A DNA stretch of 57,591 bases from Candidatus Kapaibacterium sp. (lineage in GTDB: Bacteria > Bacteroidota > Ignavibacteria > Kapaibacteriales > WFXC01): the NCBI GenBank assembly GCA_026996895.1, contig JALWJX010000040.1:1-57591 (forward strand), given 5' to 3'. The position numbers and the translations under genes are program-made. Shown here one piece after another: positions 36,317 to 45,039 of this stretch. The first letter of the stretch is position 1. Each line of letters opens with the position of its first letter. The notes under the pieces were generated by a model. It was not told the origin of the DNA and ran no database searches. It was given only the letters and a program-made list of their open reading frames with translations.

Positions 36317-38272
36317 TTATCCTTCCACGGTCGCAACGGAGCGACGAGTTGCCAATCTCCACAATATTAATGTCAAAAGGACAATTCCTCCCTGGGCAGC
36401 GAACGTTTCAACAGTGGCAAAAATTCCCAGCAGCGGGATATCTATAACTCCAGGGATTGGCAGCACTGAGATATAACCTGCTTCCTGGAGTGCGTGAATT
36501 CCTTTACCCACCAAGACCATTGCCAATATGACCATAGTAACAGATGAAAGCTGGAACAGCCGGCGGAATGGTATACGTTGCGAAATACGTTGCAACGCCC
36601 ATGCTGTTATTCCCAGAGCAATAGCGGAAGTTGCCAATCCTGCTAAGATGCCATTCTGAGCTGCTTGTGTTCCTTCAAGATTGAGAGCGGAGAGAAAAAT
36701 CACCGTTTCTGCTGCTTCCCGAAACACAGCAACGAAAACCAAGATGAACAAGCCAACAGCATTCTTTTGAGATACTAAGCTCGGCAAACGCTTCTGCACA
36801 AACTGCTGCCACCCAGCGGCTGTTGAAGATTGGTGCAACCAAAAGCCAACATAGATTAGAATGACAACTGCTACCAGAGCACCAACACCTTCAAGCAACT
36901 CACGATCTCGTGCCCCCATCTGGATAAGAGCATCTGCAAAAAACCACAGTACGACACCGATACCCAAAGCAGAAAGCCAGCCAGCGTGGACAAAAGAGCG
37001 AAGGTGATGGGCATCCAACCGGCGGAGCACACTTAAAATCACAATGATGATGAGCAATGCCTCCAAACCCTCTCGAAAAATAATAGCAGTTGCCATCCAG
37101 AAGGTAAACCCAAAAGTAAATACCTGTTCTGCAAACACTTCACGAGCTTCCCGAAGTGCAGCTTGAATATCTGAAAGAAGCACCAGCGCTTTCTCACTAT
37201 CTTCTTGCTCCAGGGCTGTCCGGAGAGACAACATATTGCGTTCGATGCGGTTCCCAAGACCTGGAGCCTGGACCTGCAAAAATTGCTCTAACGGCTCAAT
37301 CATCTCCAAGTAAACGGTTAACACTGTCTGGGATGCAATTGCGTACTGCTGACGACGTACCTGCTCCATTATGTGCTCAAGAGCCCTTTCTGCCGCATTG
37401 AGGTACGCCTCGGGCGTATTCGCTGGTTCAAAGGTGCGGACTGCTGCTAACAGCTCTTGAGACTCCCTCCGTTCCTTTGGAAAGCGGGTACTTAGCCATT
37501 GCAAAAGCGTCCGATCATCGCTTCGACTGATGAAAGCTAATCGCGTCAAGATTGAATCTCGGATGTACCGTGGTAGACGAGTTTTCTGAGGATCATAGGG
37601 TAAGGCTTTGACAAAAAACGCCAATGCCCACAACGCCTCTTCCGAAAGCTGCGAAAACGCTGGCATTGCCGTACCCTCCACTCCCAAACGAACGGTATTA
37701 TAGACAGAAAGTGGTGAACTCAAAAGCTGAAATAAAGAATCTGTGAGATCGCTCGGTGGAGGTTGAAGCGCTACGCCTGCTGGACCATCCCCATATCCCT
37801 GATCTCCGTGACAACTTTGACAGTACCGCTGATACAGCGTCTTTCCTTTCTGTAAAGATGGCCAACGAACAGGTGCTACTTGCAAAAGTTCAGCTTCAAA
37901 AAAGCTATTCCGAATCCTGGTAGTAATTGCCAGTATGCTGTCATGCGGAGCTTTTACCGCTATCATTTTTTCCAGATTTTCCAACTGTCCACGAATATCA
38001 TCAAACAGTGATTGCGGTACTGTTGCCTGCACCGAATCCCAAAGACCTAACAGCCGCCTGGAAAACTCTCGCATTTCTGCATATTCAAACTCACTCACTA
38101 CGTTTCCCTGGTCTACCGCTCGAGGATAGTCCCGCCCAATGTAGTCTAACAAATTAGCAGCTATTGAGATTTCCGGTGGTGCAGCTATAAGAGAACCTCT
38201 GCACAGCAGTATCCAGCAGCTACACATCAGAATCTGCCACCAATTCCTTCGTGTTGCTACAAAGGCTTGCAC
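36317..38272 (-). CDS. Cytochrome c-FTR1 family iron permease
   Basis: A 651-residue membrane protein. Residues 1-31 form a signal segment, followed by a helical region. A c-type cytochrome domain has heme motif CQSCH at 151-155 and a likely Met ligand in GTAMPAF (Met203). After a helical linker, seven or so transmembrane helices carry the two FTR1 REXXE motifs: REGLE (400-404) and REAAE (518-522), the ferric-iron binding pair of Ftr1/EfeU permeases. The heme domain may link a redox step to iron transport. It stands alone, facing the flagellin gene, and I could not recognise a Fur box upstream. tRNA-His is immediately behind its stop. Confidence 0.9.
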   Translation of the reverse strand: MQAFVATRRNWWQILMCSCWILLCRGSLIAAPPEISIAANLLDYIGRDYPRAVDQGNVVSEFEYAEMREFSRRLLGLWDSVQATVPQSLFDDIRGQLENLEKMIAVKAPHDSILAITTRIRNSFFEAELLQVAPVRWPSLQKGKTLYQRYCQSCHGDQGYGDGPAGVALQPPPSDLTDSLFQLLSSPLSVYNTVRLGVEGTAMPAFSQLSEEALWALAFFVKALPYDPQKTRLPRYIRDSILTRLAFISRSDDRTLLQWLSTRFPKERRESQELLAAVRTFEPANTPEAYLNAAERALEHIMEQVRRQQYAIASQTVLTVYLEMIEPLEQFLQVQAPGLGNRIERNMLSLRTALEQEDSEKALVLLSDIQAALREAREVFAEQVFTFGFTFWMATAIIFREGLEALLIIIVILSVLRRLDAHHLRSFVHAGWLSALGIGVVLWFFADALIQMGARDRELLEGVGALVAVVILIYVGFWLHQSSTAAGWQQFVQKRLPSLVSQKNAVGLFILVFVAVFREAAETVIFLSALNLEGTQAAQNGILAGLATSAIALGITAWALQRISQRIPFRRLFQLSSVTMVILAMVLVGKGIHALQEAGYISVLPIPGVIDIPLLGIFATVETFAAQGGIVLLTLILWRLATRRSVATVEG

Positions 38273-38441
38273 TATTTTCCACCTCTTATTTGGACAAAGT
38301 TCAAATTAAGTAAAGAACAGAAACGTTTCTTCAGGTCGAATATTTCGTCCTCGCTATTGAGAGAAACCTCTCTCCTATGCTCCTCCTAAGAATCTTCTGC
38401 TCGCTCTTTTCAACAGCTTTCACTTTTGTGTACTTTCGGTG

Positions 38442-38468
38442 TTAAAGATCCCCCAAAACCAGACGATA
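38442..38468 (+). promoter_or_regulatory. Sigma-28 (FliA) promoter of the flagellin gene
   Basis: TAAA at 38442-38445, then 15 bases, then GACGATAT at 38461-38468; the FliA consensus is TAAA-N15-GCCGATAA, so the -10 matches at 6 of 8 positions and the spacing is exact. Predicted start of transcription is near 38475, giving a 5' leader of about 70 bases with a GGAGGT ribosome site ahead of the ATG. Confidence 0.75.
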
Positions 38469-38545
38469 TTTGCAAATGAACGGACTTCAGGATGAAGCAC
38501 AGGACAAGGACTGTCAGTGTGGAACGAGTTACACGGAGGTAACCG

Positions 38546-39463
38546 ATGCCATTAGCAATTTTTGGTGGCGGACGGATCCGCACAAACACGCCGGCAGAAA
38601 ACGCTTACAATGCGTTGCAGGCTGCGAACTCTAACATCGCGCTGCGTCAGCTCCGCCTTTCAACGGGTAAGCGGATCAACTCTCCCGCTGACGACGTTGC
38701 AGGTTACATCACATCCCGCGCATTATTGTCTCGCGTAGGATCCCTTCGATCTGCCCTCAATGCGGTCGGAGATGCAAAGAATGTAACCGGCATTGCGATG
38801 GACGGACTGGATAACATTGCGTCGCTGATTACAAAGATCAAGGAAGCAACAGCGGCAGCAGCCTCAGGTGCTTTGGGAACGGATGAAAAGGTATCGCTGG
38901 CGCAGGCAGCGTACCGATTAGCGGAACAAATTCAGACGGTGGTGAACTCAACGGTCTTCGGCGGCAAAGAGTTGCTATCCAACACCTTCTCCGGTGACTT
39001 TGTGATCGGATTCCGGGCAGATAATTCATTGATCACCTTAGGTATTGACCTGACAACTGCTAACAGCTTCGTGGTAAACGTCAACGTGCAAGGGAATACC
39101 GATTTTGCGGGAGTGGCTGGCTTAGACCTTACCTCTTTAAACGCAGTTTCGACGACTGATCTGGGTATTTTCAGCTCTACGCAGATCGCCACAACGTTGG
39201 CAAGCTTAGCATCCGCCCTGGACAACATTAACACGATGGCATCATTCCTGGGTGGGATTACCAATCGCCTGGAATCTCAGGAAGTGGCATTACAATCGCA
39301 AATTACCAACTACAACGCAGCGATTTCCCGGATTGAAGATGCAGATGTTGCACTGGAGCAACTGGAATTGATCAAGGCACAATTCCTCCAGCAAAGCTCG
39401 GTCATCTCTCTGGCACAAGCCAATCAATTTCCGCAGGTCTTCCTCCAGCTTCTGACGGGCTAA
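38546..39463 (+). CDS. Flagellin
   Basis: A 305-residue flagellin, the filament subunit exported by the flagellar type III system. The N-terminal D0/D1 helices show LRLSTGKRINSPADDVAGYI (the usual RLSSGxRINSAxDDAAG), and the C-terminal helices show NRLESQEVALQSQITNYNAA and ISLAQANQFPQVFLQLLTG. The central variable region is short, so the length matches minimal flagellins such as Bacillus Hag. The N-terminus carries about nine extra residues (MPLAIFGGGR) ahead of the usual IRTNT. It has its own sigma-28 promoter and a strong terminator, so it is a single-gene unit. No other flagellar gene is in the window. Confidence 0.95.
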   Translation: MPLAIFGGGRIRTNTPAENAYNALQAANSNIALRQLRLSTGKRINSPADDVAGYITSRALLSRVGSLRSALNAVGDAKNVTGIAMDGLDNIASLITKIKEATAAAASGALGTDEKVSLAQAAYRLAEQIQTVVNSTVFGGKELLSNTFSGDFVIGFRADNSLITLGIDLTTANSFVVNVNVQGNTDFAGVAGLDLTSLNAVSTTDLGIFSSTQIATTLASLASALDNINTMASFLGGITNRLESQEVALQSQITNYNAAISRIEDADVALEQLELIKAQFLQQSSVISLAQANQFPQVFLQLLTG

Positions 39464-39503
39464 TAATCGCTTCGAGATCGCAACATATCCATCAGATCTT
39501 CCC

Positions 39504-39529
39504 GGCGGTGGCAATGCCACCGCCTTTTT
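39504..39529 (+). terminator. Rho-independent terminator after flagellin
   Basis: Perfect 9-bp stem GGCGGTGGC (39504-39512) and GCCACCGCC (39516-39524) around an AAT loop, followed by TTTTT, 40 bases after the flagellin stop. Confidence 0.93.
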
Positions 39530-39630
39530 GATTTCTCCCTGCTCCTTCAATTTTTCCACCCATCTGCTGCCACTACAACCAAGGGGAAATCTACTCCTTT
39601 CTGCAGCACTGAGAACTCAACGTTGCTACG

Positions 39631-41118
39631 CTACACCCGTAGGAAGTTCAACGCTATTTTGAAGAAAGCACCGAGGACATAATTGCGGAGTCGAAATCGA
39701 TTATCAGTAAACCACGCAATTTCCATCCCAAACGCTACAGGGTATCCGGTAAAATTCACCCCCACTAAGGCAAAAGCGTAAGCAGGATAGCCGAAGTACA
39801 GATCCTGACGCTGGAGGCTGGTCCCGACCCCCAATCGAAAGACATCGCTGAATTCCAGCTCGACCGCAATGTCATGATAGGCGCTATGCAGGAAAGTCTG
39901 AAGCTGCGGAGCATACATCTTGCGATAGGTATAGGTAATCCCCACGCGATCGGAACTTTCTACAACACCGAAAGCATCTCGAACAAAGCCAAAACGGTAA
40001 AACAATCCGGCTGACACCCCAAGCTGTCCGTATTCCTGTTGCGCATTATCGTGGTATAAATATGCCGGATGCAGCCCAAGTTCCAGCGAAAATCGGGGTT
40101 CCAGGCGAGCATAAATTTGCGCCTCTTTTTCCCGAATCCACTGCAGCTTTTCGGCGATCTCCCGCCGCTGCTGATTGAGTTGTTCTAACTGTCGCTGGAT
40201 TTCTTCCCGCTGCTGCTCCAGCTCCGCCCGGAGTCTGCTGCCTTCCTGCAACAGATACTGACTCTCATACTTCTGCCGTTCAAACGCCGCCTTTTCCCGT
40301 TCCAACTGGCGACGCTGTTGTTCCAACTGCTGCCGTTCCCGTCGCAATTGTTCTCGATCTCGTTCCAGCATTTCCCGCTCTTTCTGAAGCTGCTGAAACT
40401 GCCGCTCGTATTCAGTTAATCCTTCAATGACGATACCGTGGGTGTAATACCGGATCCCACGGCGACGTAGCACTGGGATCACAGCACTGATTTTTGTTGC
40501 GATTTGCCCAGTCTGCTGGAGTTTGATCCATCCTGCGTTGGTTCGCATAAGCTTATATCCCGTAACCACGCCAACCACCTGTCCTTTCCCATTAATCAAT
40601 GGTCCCCCACTATTTCCTTCATCGGCCGCAACATCGTGTTGGAGCAATGTGGGATTTTCCTGCAGCGAAATTTTGGAAACAATGCCCTTACTCTGATTCC
40701 ACCAATCCCCATCAGGATGTCCAATGGCAACCACTTCTTCCCCAACGACCGCCTCCTGCGGTTTCAATGGCAAGTACGGTGTTGCTCTGGAAGGATTGGT
40801 AGTAAGGATTGCAATATCCAGATTTGGCTCTTCCAGAACCGGATCAATCGCGATGACTGGTAATCGATCACCCGACTTCGTAATAACCGTCACATTCCAC
40901 GGCGTTTGCACATCCGTCTCTACAACGTGGTAGTTCGTCAACACCGTCCCCTGTTCGTTGATAAAAAATCCCGTACCAAAACCCCCAGATGTGGACACAA
41001 TCACAACCGCGTCCACACATTTCTGGTAAATCTTGTCCGCAGCAAAAAACTGTGCCCATCCATTCAACGGTGCAATGCACAATGTAATACACCACTGGAT
41101 CAACATCCACCGTTTCAT
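39631..41118 (-). CDS. Periplasmic trypsin-like serine protease with coiled coil and C-terminal outer-membrane barrel
   Basis: A 495-residue protein if started at the Met at 41118, which heads a signal peptide (MKRWMLIQWCITLCIAPLNG, cleaved near WAQ). Residues about 25-230 are a DegP/HtrA-type chymotrypsin fold with the catalytic triad His64 (TNYHVVE), Asp101 (NLDIAIL) and Ser170 (DEGNSGGPL). There is no PDZ domain. Residues 236-338 are a long Glu/Gln/Arg heptad region, a coiled coil. Residues 340-495 are aromatic-rich alternating strands ending IALNFLRV, which looks like an outer-membrane barrel. The protease would be held at the inner face of the outer membrane. I know no named family with this exact order. 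The frame extends 10 codons upstream to 41148. Confidence 0.75.
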   Translation of the reverse strand: MKRWMLIQWCITLCIAPLNGWAQFFAADKIYQKCVDAVVIVSTSGGFGTGFFINEQGTVLTNYHVVETDVQTPWNVTVITKSGDRLPVIAIDPVLEEPNLDIAILTTNPSRATPYLPLKPQEAVVGEEVVAIGHPDGDWWNQSKGIVSKISLQENPTLLQHDVAADEGNSGGPLINGKGQVVGVVTGYKLMRTNAGWIKLQQTGQIATKISAVIPVLRRRGIRYYTHGIVIEGLTEYERQFQQLQKEREMLERDREQLRRERQQLEQQRRQLEREKAAFERQKYESQYLLQEGSRLRAELEQQREEIQRQLEQLNQQRREIAEKLQWIREKEAQIYARLEPRFSLELGLHPAYLYHDNAQQEYGQLGVSAGLFYRFGFVRDAFGVVESSDRVGITYTYRKMYAPQLQTFLHSAYHDIAVELEFSDVFRLGVGTSLQRQDLYFGYPAYAFALVGVNFTGYPVAFGMEIAWFTDNRFRLRNYVLGAFFKIALNFLRV

Positions 41119-41466
41119 CGAGCTCGAAACCGTTATCCGACTCTGCAACGACTACGAAACGAATCGTCAGGTATCCTTGAGATATGCCCCGTAGTCTTGA
41201 GAAGGTTCCTGTTTGCCTGAATGACTGTCAGGAGATACAACGCAATGATCAAACACCGTGCATCAACAGCTTGATTTGCAGGAATGGCAGTAAAACTTGC
41301 TGAAACGCACTCCAGCCGCCAGTGCAACAATCAGTGCTTGACTAAAAAACCCCGCCTATTTCGTACCAGTTTTGTAACTTTGCGGTTTCGTTGCAATGCG
41401 GGGCGCGTGGGGTATGCAGCGATACTAAGATGCTATCGGTTGGTTTGTTTCAAAAACTGAGGAATA
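41119..41466. other. 348-base divergent intergenic region
   Basis: Lies between the divergent serine protease and aminopeptidase genes. It holds a plus-strand TAACTTTG element at 41375-41382 (TAnnTTTG) about 85 bases before the aminopeptidase start, without a matching -33 box. No conserved ORF, RNA gene or repeat pair was seen. Confidence 0.4.
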
Positions 41467-42960
41467 ATGATGAACATACGGGTGAAACAGGGCGACGGGC
41501 GGTCGATCAAAGCGGATGCCATTGTTTGCTTCTGCTGGCACGAAGAAACTCCGTCGCAGTTGGAGAAGCTCCTAACTTCTTTTCCGGAAGCAGCACTCAT
41601 AGCACAGGATGCTGGATTTGTTGGAAAACTCAAACAGACAGCAGCAACGTACTTGAAGGAAGGACCTGCAAAGCAGTTGGTATGCGTTGGGCTGGGAAAA
41701 CGAGAAGACTTTCGCCTGGACAATCTTCGGAAAGCAGCAGCAGCGGCTGCCCGCTATGCTATTGGCTACCAGTACCAGAGTCTGGCTGTGCTTACACCAG
41801 ACATCGACGGCATTGGGCGGGAAGCAATTGCACAAGCCATTGTCGAAGGAGTATGGCTGGGTAAGTACAAATTTGACCGGTACCTTTCATCTGAAGAAAA
41901 CAAAGCTCATCAGAAGCTGCAAACGCTGTACCTGCTCCATCCTGAACGCCAGGCTTTGCGCGCACTGCGAAAAGGCGTCAACTTTGGCAGCATCGCAGCA
42001 GAAGCAACAGTGATCGCGCGGGACTTAGCAAACACTCCCAACAACGATATGTACCCTGAAAAACTGGCGCAGGCAGTCCGGAAAATCTTCCGGCAACTGC
42101 CGGTCAAAGTCACAGTATTCACAAAAAAGAAAATTCAGCAACTCAATATGCAGGGACTGCTGGCGGTGAACAAAGGGAGCGTCCGACCGCCAGTGTTCAT
42201 TGTGCTGGAATACAAAGGTAGCAAAGGAGCGAAAAAGCCCATTGTACTGGTTGGCAAGGGAATCACGTTCGACACGGGCGGCATTTCCCTCAAGCCCTCG
42301 CAGAATATGGCACTGATGCGATTGGATATGCACGGTGCTGCCAGCGTCGTCGGAACGATCTATGCGGCAGCAAAAGCCAAATTACCACACTCCATCGTTG
42401 GTCTGATTCCAGCAACGGAGAATATGCCGAGTGGTTCGGCAACCGTTCCGGGCGATGTGATTGTCTATAACAATGGCTTGAGTGTGGAAATCGACAACAC
42501 TGATGCCGAAGGACGGCTGATTCTGGCAGATGCATTGCTGTATGCCAAACGATACAAACCCCAGGTGGTCATTGATTTAGCAACACTGACCGGTGCCTGT
42601 ATCGTTGCCTTAGGGTATGTCGCTGCTGGAATGATGGGTACAGCCGATCAGGTCAAAGAGCAGCTCAAAGAAGCAGCGGAATACACCGGCGAATATGTCT
42701 GGGAACTTCCCCTGTTCCAGGAATACGACGAGCAACTCAAAAGCACCGTCGCTGATATTAAAAATGTCGGCGGGCGAGCAGCCGGTGCCAGCGTTGCTGG
42801 CGCATTCCTCAAACGCTTCGTCGGCGATGACTATCCGTGGGTGCACCTGGACATCGCAGGAACAGCAATCCACGAACGCCAGGGAGACTACACTCCCGCC
42901 GGTGGCACTGGCTATGGAGTCCGCCTACTGTTCCAGTGGCTGCAACAGTGGAAACCATAG
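41467..42960 (+). CDS. pepA: Leucyl aminopeptidase (M17)
   Basis: A 497-residue two-metal aminopeptidase that removes N-terminal residues from peptides in the cytosol. The metal-binding and catalytic motifs are GKGITFDTGGISLKPSQNM (Lys and Asp ligands, near residue 265) and the family signature NTDAEGRLILADAL. The C-terminal active-site region contains DIAGTAIHE and a long helical end. The N-terminal domain is of the normal length for the family. A possible ribosome site TGAGGAA precedes the ATG; a second Met follows immediately. Confidence 0.95.
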   Translation: MMNIRVKQGDGRSIKADAIVCFCWHEETPSQLEKLLTSFPEAALIAQDAGFVGKLKQTAATYLKEGPAKQLVCVGLGKREDFRLDNLRKAAAAAARYAIGYQYQSLAVLTPDIDGIGREAIAQAIVEGVWLGKYKFDRYLSSEENKAHQKLQTLYLLHPERQALRALRKGVNFGSIAAEATVIARDLANTPNNDMYPEKLAQAVRKIFRQLPVKVTVFTKKKIQQLNMQGLLAVNKGSVRPPVFIVLEYKGSKGAKKPIVLVGKGITFDTGGISLKPSQNMALMRLDMHGAASVVGTIYAAAKAKLPHSIVGLIPATENMPSGSATVPGDVIVYNNGLSVEIDNTDAEGRLILADALLYAKRYKPQVVIDLATLTGACIVALGYVAAGMMGTADQVKEQLKEAAEYTGEYVWELPLFQEYDEQLKSTVADIKNVGGRAAGASVAGAFLKRFVGDDYPWVHLDIAGTAIHERQGDYTPAGGTGYGVRLLFQWLQQWKP

Positions 42961-43193
42961 CGACCATTTATTGCTGCTGACTACCCAGGCAAGGTCAAAG
43001 AACGGCGATCAGTGATCGCAGACAAGTGGTTTGGAACGTCCTCTTTGTGTGCACGTCGTATCAAAGCGCTGGACCAAAGGCACGTGTTGTCCTATTGCTA
43101 TCTTGCTTGAAACTCGACTTAATAGTTCTACTGCATCCCACGATACCGTAAGTGTGCCATCTTGAGACTGGAATCGCTTGCTAAAACAAAGGG

Positions 43194-44096
43194 CTACCTC
43201 AGAGGAACGATCTCCATCGACAGATCCAGCGCAGATGCCGAGTGTGTCAAAGCCCCAACGGAAATGTACTGCACACCTGTTTCTGCATACGCCCGCACAG
43301 TTTCGAGCGTAATCCCTCCGGAAACTTCCAGTGGTAGCCGTCCGGCCGTCAAGTGGACAGCTTCCTGCACCTGCTCAACCGAAAAATTATCCAGCAAAAT
43401 GCGATCGACTCCACCGATGGATAACACCTCCTGCAGTTCCGAAAGACTTTGTACCTCCACGACCACCGGGATCTGGTATCGTTCTGCATACACGCGGGCA
43501 CGTTGAACAGCCGGCGCAATGCCGCCAGCAATGGCAATGTGGTTTTCCTTGATGAGAATCATATCATCCAGCCGCAGTCGGTGATTCTGTGCCCCTCCAA
43601 TCGCTGTTGCATATTTATCCAGCAATCGCCAGCCGGGAATGGTCTTGCGAGTATCCAGAATAACGGCGGAGGTTCCCCGAATTGCCTCCACAAACTGTCG
43701 GGTCAATGTTGCCACCCCACTCATTCGCTGCAAAAAGTTCAGCGCCGTCCGCTCCCCCATCAACAGAAGATGTGCAGACCCCTGCATTGCTGCTACAGTC
43801 TGCCCCGGCTGCACCCGATCGCCATCGCTGACGAAGGTTTCCCACCGTACCAGCTCCCCCAACTGACGAAATACCAACTGAGCAATCGGCAATCCACAGA
43901 TTACCCCGGAAGCCTTTGCAACAATCGTTGCTTCTGCCTGCTGCTCCAGGGACACCAGTGCCTCCGTGGTAAGATCGCCAATGCCAATATCTTCCTGGAG
44001 TGCAATATCAACCAATCGCGTCACTGTAGCGTCATACAGCAACAACTGCGCTCGATCTATTTTGATCGACTCTGCCATCGCCACACTCTGCTTCAT
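43194..44096 (-). CDS. nadC: Nicotinate-nucleotide pyrophosphorylase (quinolinate phosphoribosyltransferase)
   Basis: Makes nicotinate mononucleotide from quinolinate and PRPP in de novo NAD synthesis. Motifs visible: EDIGIGDLTTEAL near the N-terminus, GERTALNFLQRMSGVATLT, LDTRKTIPGWRLLDKYA, and RLDDMILIKENHIAIAGG, all typical of NadC. The frame is open up to 44201; Met at 44096 gives 300 residues and the next Met at 44078 gives 294, and the family is usually about 280, so either is possible. It is divergent from tatC. nadA and nadB are not nearby. Confidence 0.94.
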   Translation of the reverse strand: MKQSVAMAESIKIDRAQLLLYDATVTRLVDIALQEDIGIGDLTTEALVSLEQQAEATIVAKASGVICGLPIAQLVFRQLGELVRWETFVSDGDRVQPGQTVAAMQGSAHLLLMGERTALNFLQRMSGVATLTRQFVEAIRGTSAVILDTRKTIPGWRLLDKYATAIGGAQNHRLRLDDMILIKENHIAIAGGIAPAVQRARVYAERYQIPVVVEVQSLSELQEVLSIGGVDRILLDNFSVEQVQEAVHLTAGRLPLEVSGGITLETVRAYAETGVQYISVGALTHSASALDLSMEIVPLR

Positions 44097-44205
44097 CCAC
44101 TCGCTTTGCGGTGGATTACGAATGGCAAAAAGCAGAATTTTGCAAATGAAAACGGCAATTAACCGTTTCATTACAAAAGCAAAGGGCGCAAGAAAAAACA
44201 CAGTG

Positions 44206-45039
44206 ATGGATACGCAAACGGTCAGCCAGGAACAACCAGCAGCAACAGAGGAGCCTCAAAGGACGAGTGAACCGGCGGAGATGAGTTTTCTGGAACACCT
44301 GGAAGAACTCCGCCGTCGACTTTTCTACGCTCTTGGAGGTATTGCTGTGGGTTCAGTGATCGCAGGGATTTTTATCAACTTCATCATCGAAGATCTCCTT
44401 CTGCGCCCGGCATTAGCAGCTCATCTGAAATTGCAGAACTTCCGCCCTTTCGGTCAACCTTTTTTATACTTCAAGGTGATCTTCATTGCTGGCATCATCA
44501 TTGCTTTTCCTTTCGTGCTCTATCAGTTGTGGAAATTCATTGCACCAGGACTGTATGAACACGAGCGGCGCTGGGTTCGGAGTGTCACCACAGCAACTTC
44601 TTTCTGTTTCTTTGCGGGCGTAGCCTTCGCGTACTTTGTCCTCCTGCCGGGAATGATGAACTTTGCAGCCTCCTTTGGGACTGAGAAAATTGCGAACATC
44701 ATCGACATCAATGAATACTTCGGCTTTGTTACGCTGCTGATCTTAGCATCGGGAATTATCTTTGAACTTCCGGTGGTGAGCTTTATTTTAGCCCGAATCG
44801 GACTGCTTACCTCGGAATTTATGCGGCGCTATCGCCGCCATTCTATTGTTGCCATTTTGATCTTAGCAGCCGTTTTAACGCCGACGCCGGATCCAATCAA
44901 TCAGGTAATTTTCGCTATCCCGCTATTTGCTTTGTACGAATTGAGCATCTGGATCGTTCGCTTGATAGAACGACGAAATGCCATTGGGGCAGTGGCACAA
45001 CAAACGACGGGGCAATCAGAAACGGATACACCTTCATGA
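44206..45039 (+). CDS. tatC: Twin-arginine translocase subunit TatC
   Basis: The polytopic receptor subunit of the Tat pathway, which exports folded proteins with a twin-arginine signal. The 277-residue protein has six hydrophobic segments and the family motifs EMSFLEHLEELRRRLFYAL at its start and FPFVLYQLWKFIAPGLYEHERR in the first periplasmic/second cytosolic region, then a final helix LTPTPDPINQVIFAIPLFALY. The residues before MSFLEHL are a Glu/Thr-rich extension. The frame is open further upstream, overlapping nadC, so I start at ATG 44206. Its stop overlaps the next start by ATGA. Confidence 0.94.
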   Translation: MDTQTVSQEQPAATEEPQRTSEPAEMSFLEHLEELRRRLFYALGGIAVGSVIAGIFINFIIEDLLLRPALAAHLKLQNFRPFGQPFLYFKVIFIAGIIIAFPFVLYQLWKFIAPGLYEHERRWVRSVTTATSFCFFAGVAFAYFVLLPGMMNFAASFGTEKIANIIDINEYFGFVTLLILASGIIFELPVVSFILARIGLLTSEFMRRYRRHSIVAILILAAVLTPTPDPINQVIFAIPLFALYELSIWIVRLIERRNAIGAVAQQTTGQSETDTPS

